A DNA stretch of 64,000 nucleotides from Chloracidobacterium thermophilum B (GCF_000226295.1 NC_016024.1:1-64000); one strand, 5' to 3'; shown: positions 16,344-29,437, numbered from the stretch's first letter. Notes: generated by a model from the sequence alone, not told the origin. Numbers and translations are program-made.

Positions 16344-18974
16344 TCAGCCAAGGAAACGTTCGACAATGGCCGGCGTTGCCTGGAGGGCTTCAGGAAGCCT
16401 GGCGGCGTCTTTTCCGCCGGCTTCGGCGTAGTCAGCGCGACCGCCGCCGCCGCCGCCGACAATGGCCGCCAGTTCACGCACGATGTGACCAGCCTTGAGG
16501 CGGTTGGTGAGCGCATCAGCCACCCGTACGGCGAGCGAAACCTTTTCCCCGCTGCGAATGCCAATGACGACCACGGCCGGCCCCAGCTTACCCACGAGGT
16601 ATTCCGCCAACTGACGGACACCGGATTTGTCCAGATCGGCCGCTTCGAGTGCCAGCACGCGCACGTCGCCTATTGTCCGCACTTCGGCCAGCGCCGCTTC
16701 AGCGCGCTGCTGGGCAAGTTTGAGCCGCAGGGCTTCGATTTCACGCTCAGCCTGGCGCAGGCTGGTCTGGAGTTTCTCAACCTGCGCCGGAATGTCGCTG
16801 GTGTCGCCGAGGCGGAATGTGGCCGTGAGGTTGGAGAGAATGGCCTCATCGGCCTGGAATCGCTCAAAGGCTGCCTCGCCGGTCACGGCTACGATGCGCC
16901 GGACGCCAGCGGCAATCGAGCTTTCACTGATGATTTTGAACAGCCCAATGTCGCCTGTGGCCGTAACGTGCGTGCCTCCACACAGTTCCATCGAAAAGCC
17001 GGGTACTTCGACGACCCGCACGACATCGCCGTATTTTTCACCAAACAGGGCAATGGCGCCGGCGGCAACGGCCGTGTCAAGCGCCATTTCCCGTTTGGCA
17101 AGCTGGGCATTACGCCGAATCTGGGCATTGACGAGCCGTTCTATCTCGGCAATTTCGTCAGCCGACAGGGCCGCGTAGTGGGTAAAGTCAAAGCGCAGTT
17201 TGTCCGGCGCAACTTCACTGCCGGCCTGCCTGACGTGCGCGCCGAGCACTTCGCGCAGTGCCGCGTGCAGCAGGTGGGTGGCGGAATGGTTGAGCATCGT
17301 GCGCCGGCGGCGGTCAGCATCCACGGTGGCTGTCACCTGGTCATTGGCGCGCACTTCACCGCGCAGGACTTCCACGCGATGCACGATGAGACCTGTCACT
17401 GGCGCGACGGTATCCGTCACCCGCAGCGTGGCGGCTTCATTTTCGAGCAGTCCCGTGTCGCCAACCTGGCCGCCGGATTCGGCATAGAACGGCGTTTCAT
17501 CGAGAACGACTTCGCCGGTTTCGCCAGCCCGGAGGACTTCGACCAGCTCGCCCTGCCGGATAACGGCCCGTACGCGCAGGTCAGGCAGGGAAAGGTGGTC
17601 ATATCCGCGAAAAACGGTTGGCCGTCCGTCGAGCGCTGCCTGGTAGGCCGGGGCCACGGCTTTTGCTGCACCGCCTTTCCAGCTTTCACGCGCCCGAATA
17701 CGCTCTTCCGCCAGCGCCGCTTCAAAGCCGGCTTCGTCCACCCGCAGCCCGCGTTGCTCGGCAATGTAGGCAATCAGGTCAAGGGGCAGGCCATAGGTCT
17801 GATAGAGATCGAAGGCATCCGCGCCGGAGACCACGCCCTGCTCGGCGCGCCGGAATGCTTCATCGAGCCGCTTGCGGCCGGCAGCCAGCGTCGTCGAAAA
17901 GAGCTTTTCTTCCGTGGTGACGACCCGGGCAATGACCTCGGCCTGGGTCTGGAGTTCGGGAAAGGCCGTGGCCATGTGCGCGACCACGAATGCCGTGATG
18001 TCGTGCAGGAACAGGTTGTCAATCCCCAGCCGCCGCCCGTGCCAGATGGCGCGGCGCATGATCTTGCGCAGCACGTAGTTGCGTCCGGTGTTGCCGGGAT
18101 AAATGCCGTCGGCAATGGAGAACGCTGTGGCGCGGGCGTGGTCAGCAATGACCCGCATCGAAATGCCGTCCGGGCTGTCGTAGTGGTAGGGTTTGCCGGC
18201 GCGGGCGGCTATCTGTTCGATGATCGGCAGGATGAGGTCGGTGTCGTAGTTGGTCTTCTTGCCCTGCAGAACCGAGGCCAGGCGTTCCAGTCCGGCACCG
18301 GTGTCCACAGAGGGCTTGGGCAGCGGTTTCAGCGTGCCGTCGGCGAAACGCTCAAACTGCATGAAGACCAGATTCCAGATTTCAACGGTGGTATCGCCGG
18401 GCCCGTTGACGTACTCCGGCCGGTTGTCAGCCAGATCATCGCCCAGAAAATAGTGGATTTCCGAGCAGGGGCCGCAGGGGCCGGTTTCGCCCATCTGCCA
18501 GAAGTTTTCCTTTTTGCCAAAGCGCAGGATGCGGTCGGCGGGTGCGCCCACCTTCTTCCACAGCGCGAAGGCTTCGTCATCGTCCTCGTAAACCGTGAAC
18601 CAGAGCCGCTCCAGCGGCAGCTCGAACTCCCGCAGGAGCAGTTCCCAGGCGAAGGCAATGGCTTCTTCCTTGAAGTAGTCGCCAAAGGAAAAATTGCCCA
18701 GCATTTCAAAAAACGTGTGATGCCGGGCCGTTTTGCCGACTTCCTCCAGGTCGTTGTGCTTGCCGCCGGCGCGGATGCACTTCTGGGACGAAGCCGCGCG
18801 GGTGTAGTCGCGGGTTTCGCGGCCCGTGAAGACATCCTTGAACTGGTTCATTCCGGCGTTGGTAAACAGCAGGGTGTCATCCGGCGGCAGCACGGGCGAA
18901 CTTTTCACAATCCGGTGGCCGTGCCGGGCAAAGTAGTCGAGAAAGCGATGGCGGATGTCATGTCCGGTCAACAT
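16344..18974 (-). CDS. alaS: Alanine--tRNA ligase
   Basis: This class II synthetase (876 residues) charges tRNA-Ala and clears mischarged Ser and Gly. The N-terminal catalytic core shows RFLDYFARHGHRIVKSSPVLP and the motif-2 region FTNAGMNQFKDVF. The editing domain has its zinc site HSATHLLHAAL and CGGTHV. A C-Ala domain with a glycine-rich stretch (VGGGGGGRADYAEAGG) ends the protein. A long open frame on the opposite strand (16485-19103) is only a GC-driven shadow of this gene. Confidence 0.97.
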   Translation of the reverse strand: MLTGHDIRHRFLDYFARHGHRIVKSSPVLPPDDTLLFTNAGMNQFKDVFTGRETRDYTRAASSQKCIRAGGKHNDLEEVGKTARHHTFFEMLGNFSFGDYFKEEAIAFAWELLLREFELPLERLWFTVYEDDDEAFALWKKVGAPADRILRFGKKENFWQMGETGPCGPCSEIHYFLGDDLADNRPEYVNGPGDTTVEIWNLVFMQFERFADGTLKPLPKPSVDTGAGLERLASVLQGKKTNYDTDLILPIIEQIAARAGKPYHYDSPDGISMRVIADHARATAFSIADGIYPGNTGRNYVLRKIMRRAIWHGRRLGIDNLFLHDITAFVVAHMATAFPELQTQAEVIARVVTTEEKLFSTTLAAGRKRLDEAFRRAEQGVVSGADAFDLYQTYGLPLDLIAYIAEQRGLRVDEAGFEAALAEERIRARESWKGGAAKAVAPAYQAALDGRPTVFRGYDHLSLPDLRVRAVIRQGELVEVLRAGETGEVVLDETPFYAESGGQVGDTGLLENEAATLRVTDTVAPVTGLIVHRVEVLRGEVRANDQVTATVDADRRRRTMLNHSATHLLHAALREVLGAHVRQAGSEVAPDKLRFDFTHYAALSADEIAEIERLVNAQIRRNAQLAKREMALDTAVAAGAIALFGEKYGDVVRVVEVPGFSMELCGGTHVTATGDIGLFKIISESSIAAGVRRIVAVTGEAAFERFQADEAILSNLTATFRLGDTSDIPAQVEKLQTSLRQAEREIEALRLKLAQQRAEAALAEVRTIGDVRVLALEAADLDKSGVRQLAEYLVGKLGPAVVVIGIRSGEKVSLAVRVADALTNRLKAGHIVRELAAIVGGGGGGRADYAEAGGKDAARLPEALQATPAIVERFLG

Positions 18975-19035
18975 CGGGTCACTCCTGACGAGGCAGGCGC
19001 AGACGGTTCTGAAATCCGTGTTTCACTTGGCAGAG

Positions 19036-19058
19036 GAAAACGCCGTCAGGGCGTTTTC
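19036..19058 (-). terminator. Short hairpin between trxA and alaS
   Basis: A perfect 9-bp stem (19036-19044 with 19050-19058) encloses a 5-base loop, and its minus-strand 3 prime arm ends in TTTTC. It lies downstream of the trxA stop and upstream of alaS, so it may be a weak terminator or attenuator. There is no extended T run after the stem. Confidence 0.4.
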
Positions 19059-19144
19059 GGCCGGGTGGTATGCACCTTGAAAACGCCGACGGCCGCGTTG
19101 TAGTCAGGCCAGGTCTTGTCACCGACCAGCCGCATCCAGCCTGC

Positions 19145-19471
19145 TCACAGGTGCTTTTCGAGCATGCGGGCGATGGTATCCTTTGGATGCGCGCCGGTGA
19201 GCCGTTCCTGTTCCTGCCCGTTCTTGAACACGATTAGTGTCGGAATGCCGCGAATGCCAAAGCGGGCTGAGGTCTGGTTGTTTTCATCCACGTTGAGTTT
19301 CCCCACCCGCACCCGTCCGGCGTAGTCGTTGGCGAGGGCTTCAACCGTTGGGGCCAGCATCCGGCAGGGTGCACACCAGGCCGCCCAAAAATCCACAAGC
19401 ACCGGACGATCAGACTGCAACACTTCGCGCTCGAAGTTGCTGTCCGTGATTTCAATGACGTTACCGCCCAT
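19145..19471 (-). CDS. trxA: Thioredoxin
   Basis: This 108-residue cytoplasmic disulfide reductase has the thioredoxin fold and an active site WCAPC at 32-36 (Cys33, Cys36), rather than the more common WCGPC. The cis-proline loop [12 protein letters not shown] is intact. GGAGGAA sits a few bases before the ATG. The length is typical of TrxA and there is no signal peptide. Confidence 0.93.
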   Translation of the reverse strand: MGGNVIEITDSNFEREVLQSDRPVLVDFWAAWCAPCRMLAPTVEALANDYAGRVRVGKLNVDENNQTSARFGIRGIPTLIVFKNGQEQERLTGAHPKDTIARMLEKHL

Positions 19472-19808
19472 GATAGTTCCTCCAGGAGTTTGAGTTCACC
19501 GTTCTTTGTATCATCTGAAAAACCGGGAACGAACGGACAGGTGATTACTAGCACACGCCTTTTGCCTTGCGCCAATAGCGAACGCTTTTGGCGGCGGGCG
19601 GCTTCCGGCGGAACCACCCGGCTGAATGCTGCCAAATCCGGCTGGAAAAACCTATGTGCCTGTGGGTTGTCAAACACAGCGAGGTATTGCCGAATGTGCT
19701 GCGGCCGAAGGCGATTACTGACACCCTGACCACGCAGCAGATACCGCCCGCGCCCAGCCTGCGCACCTGGACGGTTTTGGCCGATGAAACCCTTGAGGAA
19801 CCAACGGT
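19472..19808. other. 337-base gap between glycosyltransferase and trxA
   Basis: This stretch lies downstream of the glycosyltransferase and upstream of trxA, both on the minus strand. It contains the trxA ribosome binding site (GGAGGAA near 19482). Short open frames on both strands have no RBS or recognisable features. I saw no tRNA, repeat or convincing terminator here. Confidence 0.5.
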
Positions 19809-20813
19809 TTACACAGAGTGCTTCCCAGCAGCCGGCGCAGTTGCCCGGACCCCTTCGCCCACGTCGTCTTCAAAACCCTGACGCTCACGAACGACATACA
19901 GCGGACGGCGCTTGACTTCCTCGTAGATTTTCCCGACGTACTCGCCGACCAGGCCCAGGCTAATCAACTGTACGCCGCCGATAAGCAGTACGGTGATGAG
20001 CGTCGAGGTCCAGCCAGGGACCGTCCAGCGCAGGACAAAGAACACATACAGGGCATAGACAATGTAGAGTGCTGCGAAGGTGGCCATGCCAAAGCCGAGC
20101 AGCGTCGCCATCCGCAGCGGCCAGACAGAAAAGGAAACCAGCCCGTGGATGGCAAAGCGCAGCATGCGGGTCACGGAATACTTGCTTTCGCCGGCGAAAC
20201 GGGCCGGGGCGTCAAACGGAATGGCTGCCGTGCGAAACCCCAACCAGCTTACGAGACCACGGTTGAAGCGGTGGGTTTCACGCATGGCGCAGAAGCTGTC
20301 CACCGCCAGGCGGCTCATCAGCCGGAAGTCGGCCGCACCGGGGATGATCGGCGTTCCCGATCCCCAGTTGAGCAGCCGGTAAAACAGCCAACTCGTGAGG
20401 CGCTTGCCAAAGCTGGCGTCAGCAGTTTCGCGGCGGATGGTGTACACGATGTCAGCCCCCTGTTCCCACGCCCGGACGAGTTCCGGGATGAGTTCCGGCG
20501 GATGCTGTAGATCGCTGTCGAGTGTGATGACGGCCGCACCTTGGGCAGCATCCAGTCCGGCCAACAGGGCCGCCTGGTGTCCGAAGTTGCGGGAAAAGGT
20601 CAGCGTCTTGACCCGTGCATCACGGGCGCGCAGACGGGCCAGTACCTGTGGCGTAGCATCGGTTGAGCCATCGTCCACGTAGATGATTTCCACATCGTAG
20701 GGCAGTGCCGCCACCGCAGCCGAGAGCGCCGTATGAAAGGCTTCCAGACCCTCGGCTTCGTTGAAGCAGGGCGCGACGATGGAAAGCAGGCGGTCGGACA
20801 TAAGTTGGGTCAT
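19809..20813 (-). CDS. Membrane glycosyltransferase family 2 (DPM1/GtrB-like)
   Basis: It probably transfers a sugar from a nucleotide sugar to a polyprenyl phosphate carrier. The 334-residue protein has the GT-A core (IVAPCFNEAEGL, IIYVDDGSTDATP, LDSDLQHPPELIP) followed by two C-terminal membrane helices around 235-300, typical of GtrB and bacterial DPM synthases. The ATG at 20813 overlaps the upstream stop codon by four bases (ATGA), so translation is likely coupled. A second ATG at 20801 is possible. Its neighbour is a multi-span GT-C-like protein that could use the lipid-linked sugar. Confidence 0.85.
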   Translation of the reverse strand: MTQLMSDRLLSIVAPCFNEAEGLEAFHTALSAAVAALPYDVEIIYVDDGSTDATPQVLARLRARDARVKTLTFSRNFGHQAALLAGLDAAQGAAVITLDSDLQHPPELIPELVRAWEQGADIVYTIRRETADASFGKRLTSWLFYRLLNWGSGTPIIPGAADFRLMSRLAVDSFCAMRETHRFNRGLVSWLGFRTAAIPFDAPARFAGESKYSVTRMLRFAIHGLVSFSVWPLRMATLLGFGMATFAALYIVYALYVFFVLRWTVPGWTSTLITVLLIGGVQLISLGLVGEYVGKIYEEVKRRPLYVVRERQGFEDDVGEGVRATAPAAGKHSV

Positions 20814-22621
20814 GGGCAGTCCTGAGCGAGGTCGGCCTGCCGTTGAGCGATGTCCGCCCGGTCGGGAGCCAGTTGCCGGGCCGCAGCATAGGCAGCAGCG
20901 GCTTCCGGGCAAAGGTGCAGAGCGCGCCGCGCCTCGGCCAGAGTGAACCAAATTTGGGCGTCATCCGGCGCCAGCGTGGCCGCGCGCTCCAGATAGGGCC
21001 GCGCTTCACGCGGGCGGCCGGTCGCCAGCAGCGCGTAACCGTAGTCGTAGCAGGCAAGGCTCTGGTTGAGAGTGGTTTCATCACCCTTCAGCCACGGTTC
21101 AAGCACGGCAATGGCGCGTTCAAACTGTCTGGCCTGGCAGTAGGCATTGCCCAGGGCGCGCGCCAGCCGGTCTTCGTGCGGAGCCAGGGCGTAGGCGCGT
21201 TCCAGGCAGGCAATGGCCTCATCCAGGCGTCCCCGCGCGCGCAGGGCATCCGACAGATTGCCCAAGGCAAAGACGTTATTCGGGTGAAAGTGAAGAATCC
21301 GGCGGTAGAGCACGAGGTCATTCTGCCAATAAGGGACGTACTGCGCCGTCAGCCAACCGTACCCTATCAGCACACCGGACATGGGCAGGAGGCTTGCCAG
21401 GGCCCTGGCTTGCGGGCTGGTGAGGCGCTCCAGCCACACCATAAAGCACCAACCGAGCAGCAGAGCAAAACCCAGTGTCGGAAGGAAAAGATAGCGGTCG
21501 TGGAGAAATTCCTGCGGACGAAAGTGGCGCAGGTTGAGCGTCGGCAACAGGGGCAGCCCAATCCAGGCCAGCAGTGTCAGTGCCAGCGGAGCGCGGCGCA
21601 GCGCCCACGCCGCGCCAATGCCCACCCCCAGCAAGCCCATCAGCGGCAACCAGAACAGGCGGTCGGTCGGGCTGGTCACGTACGTAAGTTCGTATTCAAG
21701 GCGCAAGCCGACGGGCCACACGAGCAACTGTACGTACGTCCACAGCACGAGCGGGGCCGTCAGGGCCACTGTCAGCCACGGAAGGTAGGGCGTCCCTTCA
21801 AACACACCGGGCAGCGCCAACCGGCGTGCAACAAAGTATCCGGCAAGGGCGAACGTCTGCGGCCAGAGGGCGTGCAGTGCCGCGCTGAAGCGCATCCGCC
21901 AGCTTCCAGGCCGCTGGGTCAGATGCAGCAGGAAGACCATCGGCCACCAGAACACGGCAAATTCCTTGGTGAGCAGGGCGGCGGCCAGCGCGCCGGCGGA
22001 CAGCCAGTTGCGCCCGCTGGTCAGTCCCCAAGGCCAGCCCCGCTGCCACGTGGCTGGAAGCGATGAGTCTTCGGTGCAGCCAAATCCATGGTGCGGATGC
22101 CAGCCCGCGGCCTGAAGATGAAGGCCGAGCGCCAAGGTGAAAAACAGCATCAGCAGGGCATCGGGAAAGGAAGCAATCCAGGCCACAGATTCCACATGCG
22201 TCGGGTGCAGGGCAAAGATGACCGTCGCCAGGACACGTCCGGGCCCCTTGCCCAGAAGAAGCCCACCTGCCCACCAGACTCCGCCGATGGCCGCCAGGTA
22301 CAACAGCAGGGAAGTTGTATGCCAGCCCCGTGGGTCTTCGCCGAAAAATGCATAGTTGGCCGTCATCCAGACCAGGTACAGCGGCCGGTATGAGTTCGTG
22401 AGCGTATAGCCGGGCTGCCCGCTCCAGACGTGGTCGGTGAAGGCGCGGCCAATGTAGGCCCAGGAGCGGATGTGGAGGTTTTCCTCGATTTGCAGGTGGT
22501 CGTCAAAAACCCGTTCATAGTTGACCGTCGGGACATACAGCAGAATGACCGACAGCAGTATCCCCAGCAGCCACCAGTGGCTGGTCAGGGATGCCGGAAG
22601 CCACAATTCGCGCCGCTGCAT
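20810..22621 (-). CDS. Multi-span membrane protein with TPR repeats (TMTC/GT-C-like)
   Basis: The N-terminal two-thirds hold about ten membrane helices and a periplasmic acidic motif FDDHLQIEEN after the first helix. The HPTHVESVAWIASFPDALLMLFF stretch is like that in TMTC-type O-mannosyltransferases. From about residue 440 to the end come three or four TPR units (NNVFALGNLSDALRARGRLDEAI and similar). It probably glycosylates exported proteins or a surface polymer using lipid-linked sugars made by the downstream glycosyltransferase. Acceptor and sugar are unknown. The 603-residue length and domain order fit the family. Confidence 0.75.
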   Translation of the reverse strand: MQRRELWLPASLTSHWWLLGILLSVILLYVPTVNYERVFDDHLQIEENLHIRSWAYIGRAFTDHVWSGQPGYTLTNSYRPLYLVWMTANYAFFGEDPRGWHTTSLLLYLAAIGGVWWAGGLLLGKGPGRVLATVIFALHPTHVESVAWIASFPDALLMLFFTLALGLHLQAAGWHPHHGFGCTEDSSLPATWQRGWPWGLTSGRNWLSAGALAAALLTKEFAVFWWPMVFLLHLTQRPGSWRMRFSAALHALWPQTFALAGYFVARRLALPGVFEGTPYLPWLTVALTAPLVLWTYVQLLVWPVGLRLEYELTYVTSPTDRLFWLPLMGLLGVGIGAAWALRRAPLALTLLAWIGLPLLPTLNLRHFRPQEFLHDRYLFLPTLGFALLLGWCFMVWLERLTSPQARALASLLPMSGVLIGYGWLTAQYVPYWQNDLVLYRRILHFHPNNVFALGNLSDALRARGRLDEAIACLERAYALAPHEDRLARALGNAYCQARQFERAIAVLEPWLKGDETTLNQSLACYDYGYALLATGRPREARPYLERAATLAPDDAQIWFTLAEARRALHLCPEAAAAYAAARQLAPDRADIAQRQADLAQDCP

Positions 22622-22666
22622 GGAGATGTTCTCCGGGGATGCACCGGCCAGCTTGACCGGGGTGGA

Positions 22667-22696
22667 TTGCGTCGCGTGCGTTGGTACGACTATACT
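22667..22696 (+). promoter_or_regulatory. Candidate sigma-70 promoter for tig
   Basis: TTGCGT (22667-22672) and TATACT (22691-22696) are 18 bases apart, in the 166-base gap between the divergent membrane protein gene and tig. This would give a leader of about 85 bases. The -10 is near consensus and the -35 is partial. Confidence 0.45.
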
Positions 22697-22787
22697 ACAC
22701 GCTTGTCTATCCGTTGCCTGTGGCCAGAGACCTTACCGCTAACGCCATCGGCGCGGCACTTGCCTACACCGCATCTGAGGACACCGC

Positions 22788-24191
22788 TTGAAACTCGAAA
22801 TCAATCATTTGTCATCGGTCAGGAAGGAACTCATTATCGAGCTTCCGGCCGAACGTGTCACACGCAGCTTCAACCGCTTCTCCCACGAACTTGCCCGCCA
22901 GGTGCGCATTCCGGGTTTTCGTCCGGGCAAGGCCCCGGTGTCGCTGGTGCGCCAGCGTTTTCAGGCCGACATCCACGAGCGCGTGCTGGCCCAACTCGGC
23001 TCGGAGGCCATTCAGGAAGCCATTCGCGCCTCGCAGTTACAGGTGCTCGGCGAGCCGACCATCCAGGACATTCGCCTTACCGATCAGTTGCCCTTCGTAC
23101 TCAAGGTTGCCGTGGATGTGTTCCCGGAGTTCACGGTCGGCCCGCTGGAGGGCCTGGAAGGCACGAAGCGGGTCGTCCCAGTGACGGACGCCGACGTGGA
23201 GCGTGTGCTGGAGCAGCTTCAGGACTCCCTGGCGACGGTAACGCCGGTGGAAGATGGGCGTCCGTCCCAGCCAGGTGATCTGGTGACGGTGGCGCTTAAG
23301 GGGTACATCCTTGAAGACGGAGCGCCTGTGCCGTCTGAGGAGCGCGCGCCGGACATCACGCTGCGGCGGGAAACGCTGGAAATCGGCGGCAAGACCACTC
23401 GGCGGGAATTTGACGAGGCGCTGCGCGGGAAGAAGGTTGGGGAACAGGTCGTCGTCGAGATTCAGTATCCACCGGCTGCGCCGGGAAGTACGGCCGAAGC
23501 GGCTCCGGCAGCAGAAGGAGTCGGCGACCTTGCCGGCAAGCGCGTCCAGTTTCATCTCACGGTTGAAAAGCTGGTTCAGAAAACACGCCCACCGCTGGAT
23601 GATGCGCTGGCCCAGCGGGTAGCCGGGATGGACCTGGCCGCATTGCGGGCGCGGATTCAGTCCGACCTGGAAGCCGATGTGGAGCGGCGCGCCCTGGACG
23701 CCCTGGACACCCAGTTGCTCGACCAGCTCGTGGCGCGGACGGGAGTGGAAGCCCCGGAATCGCTCGTGACACAGCAGGTCAACCGGCGGCTGGGCGAGTT
23801 CGTCGAACGCCTTCAGCAGCAGGGCATTGACCCGCGTAAGGTCAACTATGATTTCCAGAAAATGGGCGAAGCCCTGCGTCCCGGTGCGGAAACCGAGGTC
23901 AAGCGGGCAATTGTTTTGGAGCAGGTGGCCCGCGAAGCCAACGTGCAGGTGACGGAGGCCGAACTGACTGAGTATTTGTCTGAGATGGCGGCGCAGATGG
24001 GCGTAGCGCTGGAAGCCCTGCGCGCCCGCTTGACAAGGGAAGACCAGCTCGATAATGTCCGGGCTACGCTGCGAAACCGAAAAGCTTTGGTCGTCGTGCG
24101 CAGTGCTGCGCGGGTCGAGACACAGACCGTTTTGCCAGCCGCTGCTCCAGCGCCGGAAGAAACGGTTTCATTCCTGTCCGAAAACCAATAG
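22788..24191 (+). CDS. tig: Trigger factor
   Basis: Trigger factor is the ribosome-bound chaperone and peptidyl-prolyl isomerase at the nascent-chain exit. The 467-residue protein has the ribosome-docking signature GFRPGKAP near residue 43, a middle FKBP-like domain (about 155-260) with an Ala/Pro insertion near 235-245, and a helical C-terminal chaperone domain. It starts at TTG (22788), preceded by GAGG at 22777, because no ATG precedes the conserved MKLEINHLSS start. It opens the tig-clpP-clpX-lon set found in many bacteria. Confidence 0.92.
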   Translation: MKLEINHLSSVRKELIIELPAERVTRSFNRFSHELARQVRIPGFRPGKAPVSLVRQRFQADIHERVLAQLGSEAIQEAIRASQLQVLGEPTIQDIRLTDQLPFVLKVAVDVFPEFTVGPLEGLEGTKRVVPVTDADVERVLEQLQDSLATVTPVEDGRPSQPGDLVTVALKGYILEDGAPVPSEERAPDITLRRETLEIGGKTTRREFDEALRGKKVGEQVVVEIQYPPAAPGSTAEAAPAAEGVGDLAGKRVQFHLTVEKLVQKTRPPLDDALAQRVAGMDLAALRARIQSDLEADVERRALDALDTQLLDQLVARTGVEAPESLVTQQVNRRLGEFVERLQQQGIDPRKVNYDFQKMGEALRPGAETEVKRAIVLEQVAREANVQVTEAELTEYLSEMAAQMGVALEALRARLTREDQLDNVRATLRNRKALVVVRSAARVETQTVLPAAAPAPEETVSFLSENQ

Positions 24192-24273
24192 AACCATGAC
24201 CAGGCCCCTGCGCCCACACGCCAGTCGCGCGTGGCGCTTATCTCAATAGCCCTCAAGGTACGGTTGCACTGCC

Positions 24274-24873
24274 ATGATTCATCCGACAGCGGCTCTCGTT
24301 CCCATGGTCATCGAGCAGACCAGTCGCGGCGAACGCGCTTACGACATCTACTCGCGCCTGCTCAAAGACAACATCATTTTTATTGGCACGCCCATTGATG
24401 ACACCGTTGCCAGTCTCGTTGTGGCGCAGCTTTTGTTTCTGGAGTCTGAAGACCCCGAACGCGACATCTCGATTTATATCAACAGCCCCGGCGGTTCGGT
24501 TACGGCCGGAATGGCCATCTACGATACAATGCAGTTCGTCAAGCCTGACATCGTGACCTTCTGTATCGGGCAGTGCGCCTCGATGGGGGCGCTGTTGCTG
24601 GCCGCCGGGACAAAGGGCAAGCGGTATGCCCTGCCCCACTCGCGTATTCTGATTCACCAGCCCTCCGGCGGCGCTCAGGGACAGGCGACAGACATCCTTA
24701 TTCAGGCTGAAGAAATCAAACGTATCCGTGAACTGACTTCCAACATCCTGGCCAAGCACACCGGCAAGCCCTTTGAGGTCATTGAGGCGGATGTCGAACG
24801 CGACCGCATCATGTCGGCGACACAGGCTATGGAATACGGTATCGTGGATCAGGTATTGACATCTCGCACCTAA
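24274..24873 (+). CDS. clpP: ATP-dependent Clp protease proteolytic subunit
   Basis: ClpP forms the 14-subunit serine protease barrel fed by ClpX or ClpA/C. The 199-residue product has the catalytic Ser103 in [14 protein letters not shown] and His128 in RILIHQP, with conserved [18 protein letters not shown]. Length and motifs are those of standard ClpP; its propeptide is short. clpX follows 89 bases downstream on the same strand. Confidence 0.96.
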   Translation: MIHPTAALVPMVIEQTSRGERAYDIYSRLLKDNIIFIGTPIDDTVASLVVAQLLFLESEDPERDISIYINSPGGSVTAGMAIYDTMQFVKPDIVTFCIGQCASMGALLLAAGTKGKRYALPHSRILIHQPSGGAQGQATDILIQAEEIKRIRELTSNILAKHTGKPFEVIEADVERDRIMSATQAMEYGIVDQVLTSRT

Positions 24874-24962
24874 GCAGTTGGCTTTGATGAAAACCGCTTG
24901 CTGACCGCAAGCCAGCCCGCTGCTGACGCGCCGTGGAGCCAGCCGTGAGAGGAAGAGACGAC

Positions 24963-26180
24963 ATGTTACGCTGCTCTTTCTGTGGGAAGAGTCAGAACGA
25001 GGTCAAAAAGCTCATTGCCGGCCCGACCGTTTATATCTGCAATGAGTGCATTGACATCTGCAATGAAATCATCAACGACGACGCACGCCAGGAAGCCGTC
25101 ACGCAGCGTCCCTACCTGCCGCGCCCGATTGAGGTCAAGGCATTCCTGGATGACTACGTTATCGGGCAGGATGAAACCAAGAAAAAGCTTGCGGTTGCTG
25201 TCTATCAGCACTACAAGCGGATCGACATGCTGCGTAACCGCACGGCCGGGGACGTGGAAATCTCCAAGAGCAACATCCTGCTCATCGGCCCGACGGGCAC
25301 CGGCAAGACGCTTCTGGCGCAGACTTTGGCACGCATCCTGAACGTCCCGTTTGCCATCGTGGATGCCACGACGCTGACCGAAGCTGGCTACGTCGGCGAG
25401 GACGTGGAAAACATCATCCTCAAGCTACTCCAGGCGGCGAACGGCGATATTGAGCGGGCGCAGCAGGGCATCATTTATATTGACGAAGTTGACAAGATAT
25501 GCCGTAAGGACGACAACCCCTCGATTACCCGCGATGTCTCCGGCGAGGGCGTTCAGCAGGCGCTGCTCAAGATTCTCGAAGGGACGATTGCCAGCGTGCC
25601 GCCACAAGGCGGACGCAAGCATCCTCACCAGGAATTCTACCCGGTGGACACCACCAACATGCTGTTCATCTGCGGTGGGGCGTTCTGCGGACTTGAACGT
25701 ATCATCGAGCGGCGTATCGGCAAGAAAGCCCTTGGTTTCAATGCCAAGATTGACCGGCGTCCGGCCTCGAAAACGGAAGGTATCTACAGCCAGGTACAGC
25801 CGGAAGACCTCATCAAGTATGGTCTCATCCCGGAGTTTGTCGGACGGCTTCCCGTCATCGGTACGCTCCACGAACTCGATGAAGAAGCGCTCATTGACAT
25901 TCTGACCAAGCCCAAGAACGCCATCATCAAGCAGTACCAGCGACAGTTCGAGTGGGACAACGTCCGGTTGCGGTTTACCGACGATGCCCTGCGTGCCATT
26001 GCCCGCATGGCGCATCAGCGCAAAGTGGGCGCACGCGGGTTGCGGATGATTCTGGAAGAATTGATGCTGGATGCGATGTACTTCCTGCCGAGCCAGAAGC
26101 GCATCCGTGAGTTTACCGTGACCCGTGAAATGGTCGAAGACCGGCGTGTTCACCTGCCGCTCCCGGAGAAGGCAGCGTGA
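24963..26180 (+). CDS. clpX: Clp protease ATP-binding subunit ClpX
   Basis: ClpX is the hexameric AAA+ unfoldase that delivers substrates to ClpP. The 405-residue protein has the N-terminal C4 zinc-binding domain (Cys4, Cys7, Cys26, Cys29), Walker [13 protein letters not shown], Walker [11 protein letters not shown] and the sensor regions. The ATG at 24963 follows GAGAGGAAGAG and places the zinc motif at the N terminus as in other ClpX proteins. A GTG at 24933 would add ten residues but has no RBS. In one line with clpP and lon. Confidence 0.96.
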   Translation: MLRCSFCGKSQNEVKKLIAGPTVYICNECIDICNEIINDDARQEAVTQRPYLPRPIEVKAFLDDYVIGQDETKKKLAVAVYQHYKRIDMLRNRTAGDVEISKSNILLIGPTGTGKTLLAQTLARILNVPFAIVDATTLTEAGYVGEDVENIILKLLQAANGDIERAQQGIIYIDEVDKICRKDDNPSITRDVSGEGVQQALLKILEGTIASVPPQGGRKHPHQEFYPVDTTNMLFICGGAFCGLERIIERRIGKKALGFNAKIDRRPASKTEGIYSQVQPEDLIKYGLIPEFVGRLPVIGTLHELDEEALIDILTKPKNAIIKQYQRQFEWDNVRLRFTDDALRAIARMAHQRKVGARGLRMILEELMLDAMYFLPSQKRIREFTVTREMVEDRRVHLPLPEKAA

Positions 26181-26269
26181 GAGACAGCAGCCAACCTGCC
26201 CTCTCCGGTATCCATTGGCGCCACAGCGGTTGGCCAGCCTCCTGCTAGGAATAACCTGTAGAGTTTTGC

Positions 26270-28728
<2,459 letters not shown>

Positions 28729-28732
<4 letters not shown>

Positions 28733-29346
28733 AGGTCGTTGCGGCGACGTTTTTGAAAAGCGCGACGGCGGCGGCGGAGTACCCACCTCCGACTTTGCCT
28801 GAAGTCGCGTTTCTGGGGCGGTCGAACGTCGGCAAGTCAAGCCTCATCAACTCGCTGCTGGGGATGCGTGGGTTGGCCCGGACCAGCCAGACGCCCGGCC
28901 GGACACAACTCATCAACTTTTTTGAAATCAACCGCGAACTTCGCTTTGTGGACTTACCGGGATATGGTTATGCGCGTGTACCACAAGCTGTCCGTGAACG
29001 CTGGCGACCCATGATTGAGGGCTACCTGAACCGCCGCTCCGCCTTGGCCTTGTGCGTGCTCATCGTGGATGCCCGCCTGGAACCCCAACCGCTGGACCTG
29101 ACGATGTATGAGTGGCTGGCTGCGATGTCGCGTCGTTTCTGTGTCGTGGCCACCAAGGCCGACAAGCTTTCCCGATCCCAGTTGCTGTCCAGGTTATCGG
29201 CTTTGCGCGCCGTTTATGGTCCGGGCGTGTTGCCCTACTCTGCGCTGACCCGCGCCGGTGCGGAGCAGGTCTGGGAGGTCATCCACGCCGCCATCGCCGC
29301 CTGGAAGCCCCGCCGCAACTCCCTGGAACCTGAAACTGAAAGCTGA
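28729..29346 (+). CDS. engB: Ribosome biogenesis GTP-binding protein EngB (YsxC/YihA)
   Basis: EngB is a small Ras-like GTPase needed for 50S subunit assembly. The 205-residue protein has G1 [17 protein letters not shown]3 [10 protein letters not shown] and G4 [10 protein letters not shown]. The length is typical. It overlaps lon by four bases, a common lon-engB arrangement. Confidence 0.95.
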
Positions 29347-29437
29347 ACCGGTCTGAACGCGACCGATTGCTGAAAGCCCATAATCCAGAAAACCGATACG
29401 GCTGCACATCGGATGCCTTGAATCCATCCTCACCATC

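Noticed and set aside
16485-19103. 872-codon open frame antisense to alaS
   Set aside because: It mirrors a certain alaS gene base for base, lacks any family motif, and arises from the GC-rich third positions.
20843-22066. 407-codon open frame antisense to the TPR membrane protein
   Set aside because: Composition is rich in Gln/Pro/Arg with no fold; the opposite strand encodes clear membrane helices and TPRs.
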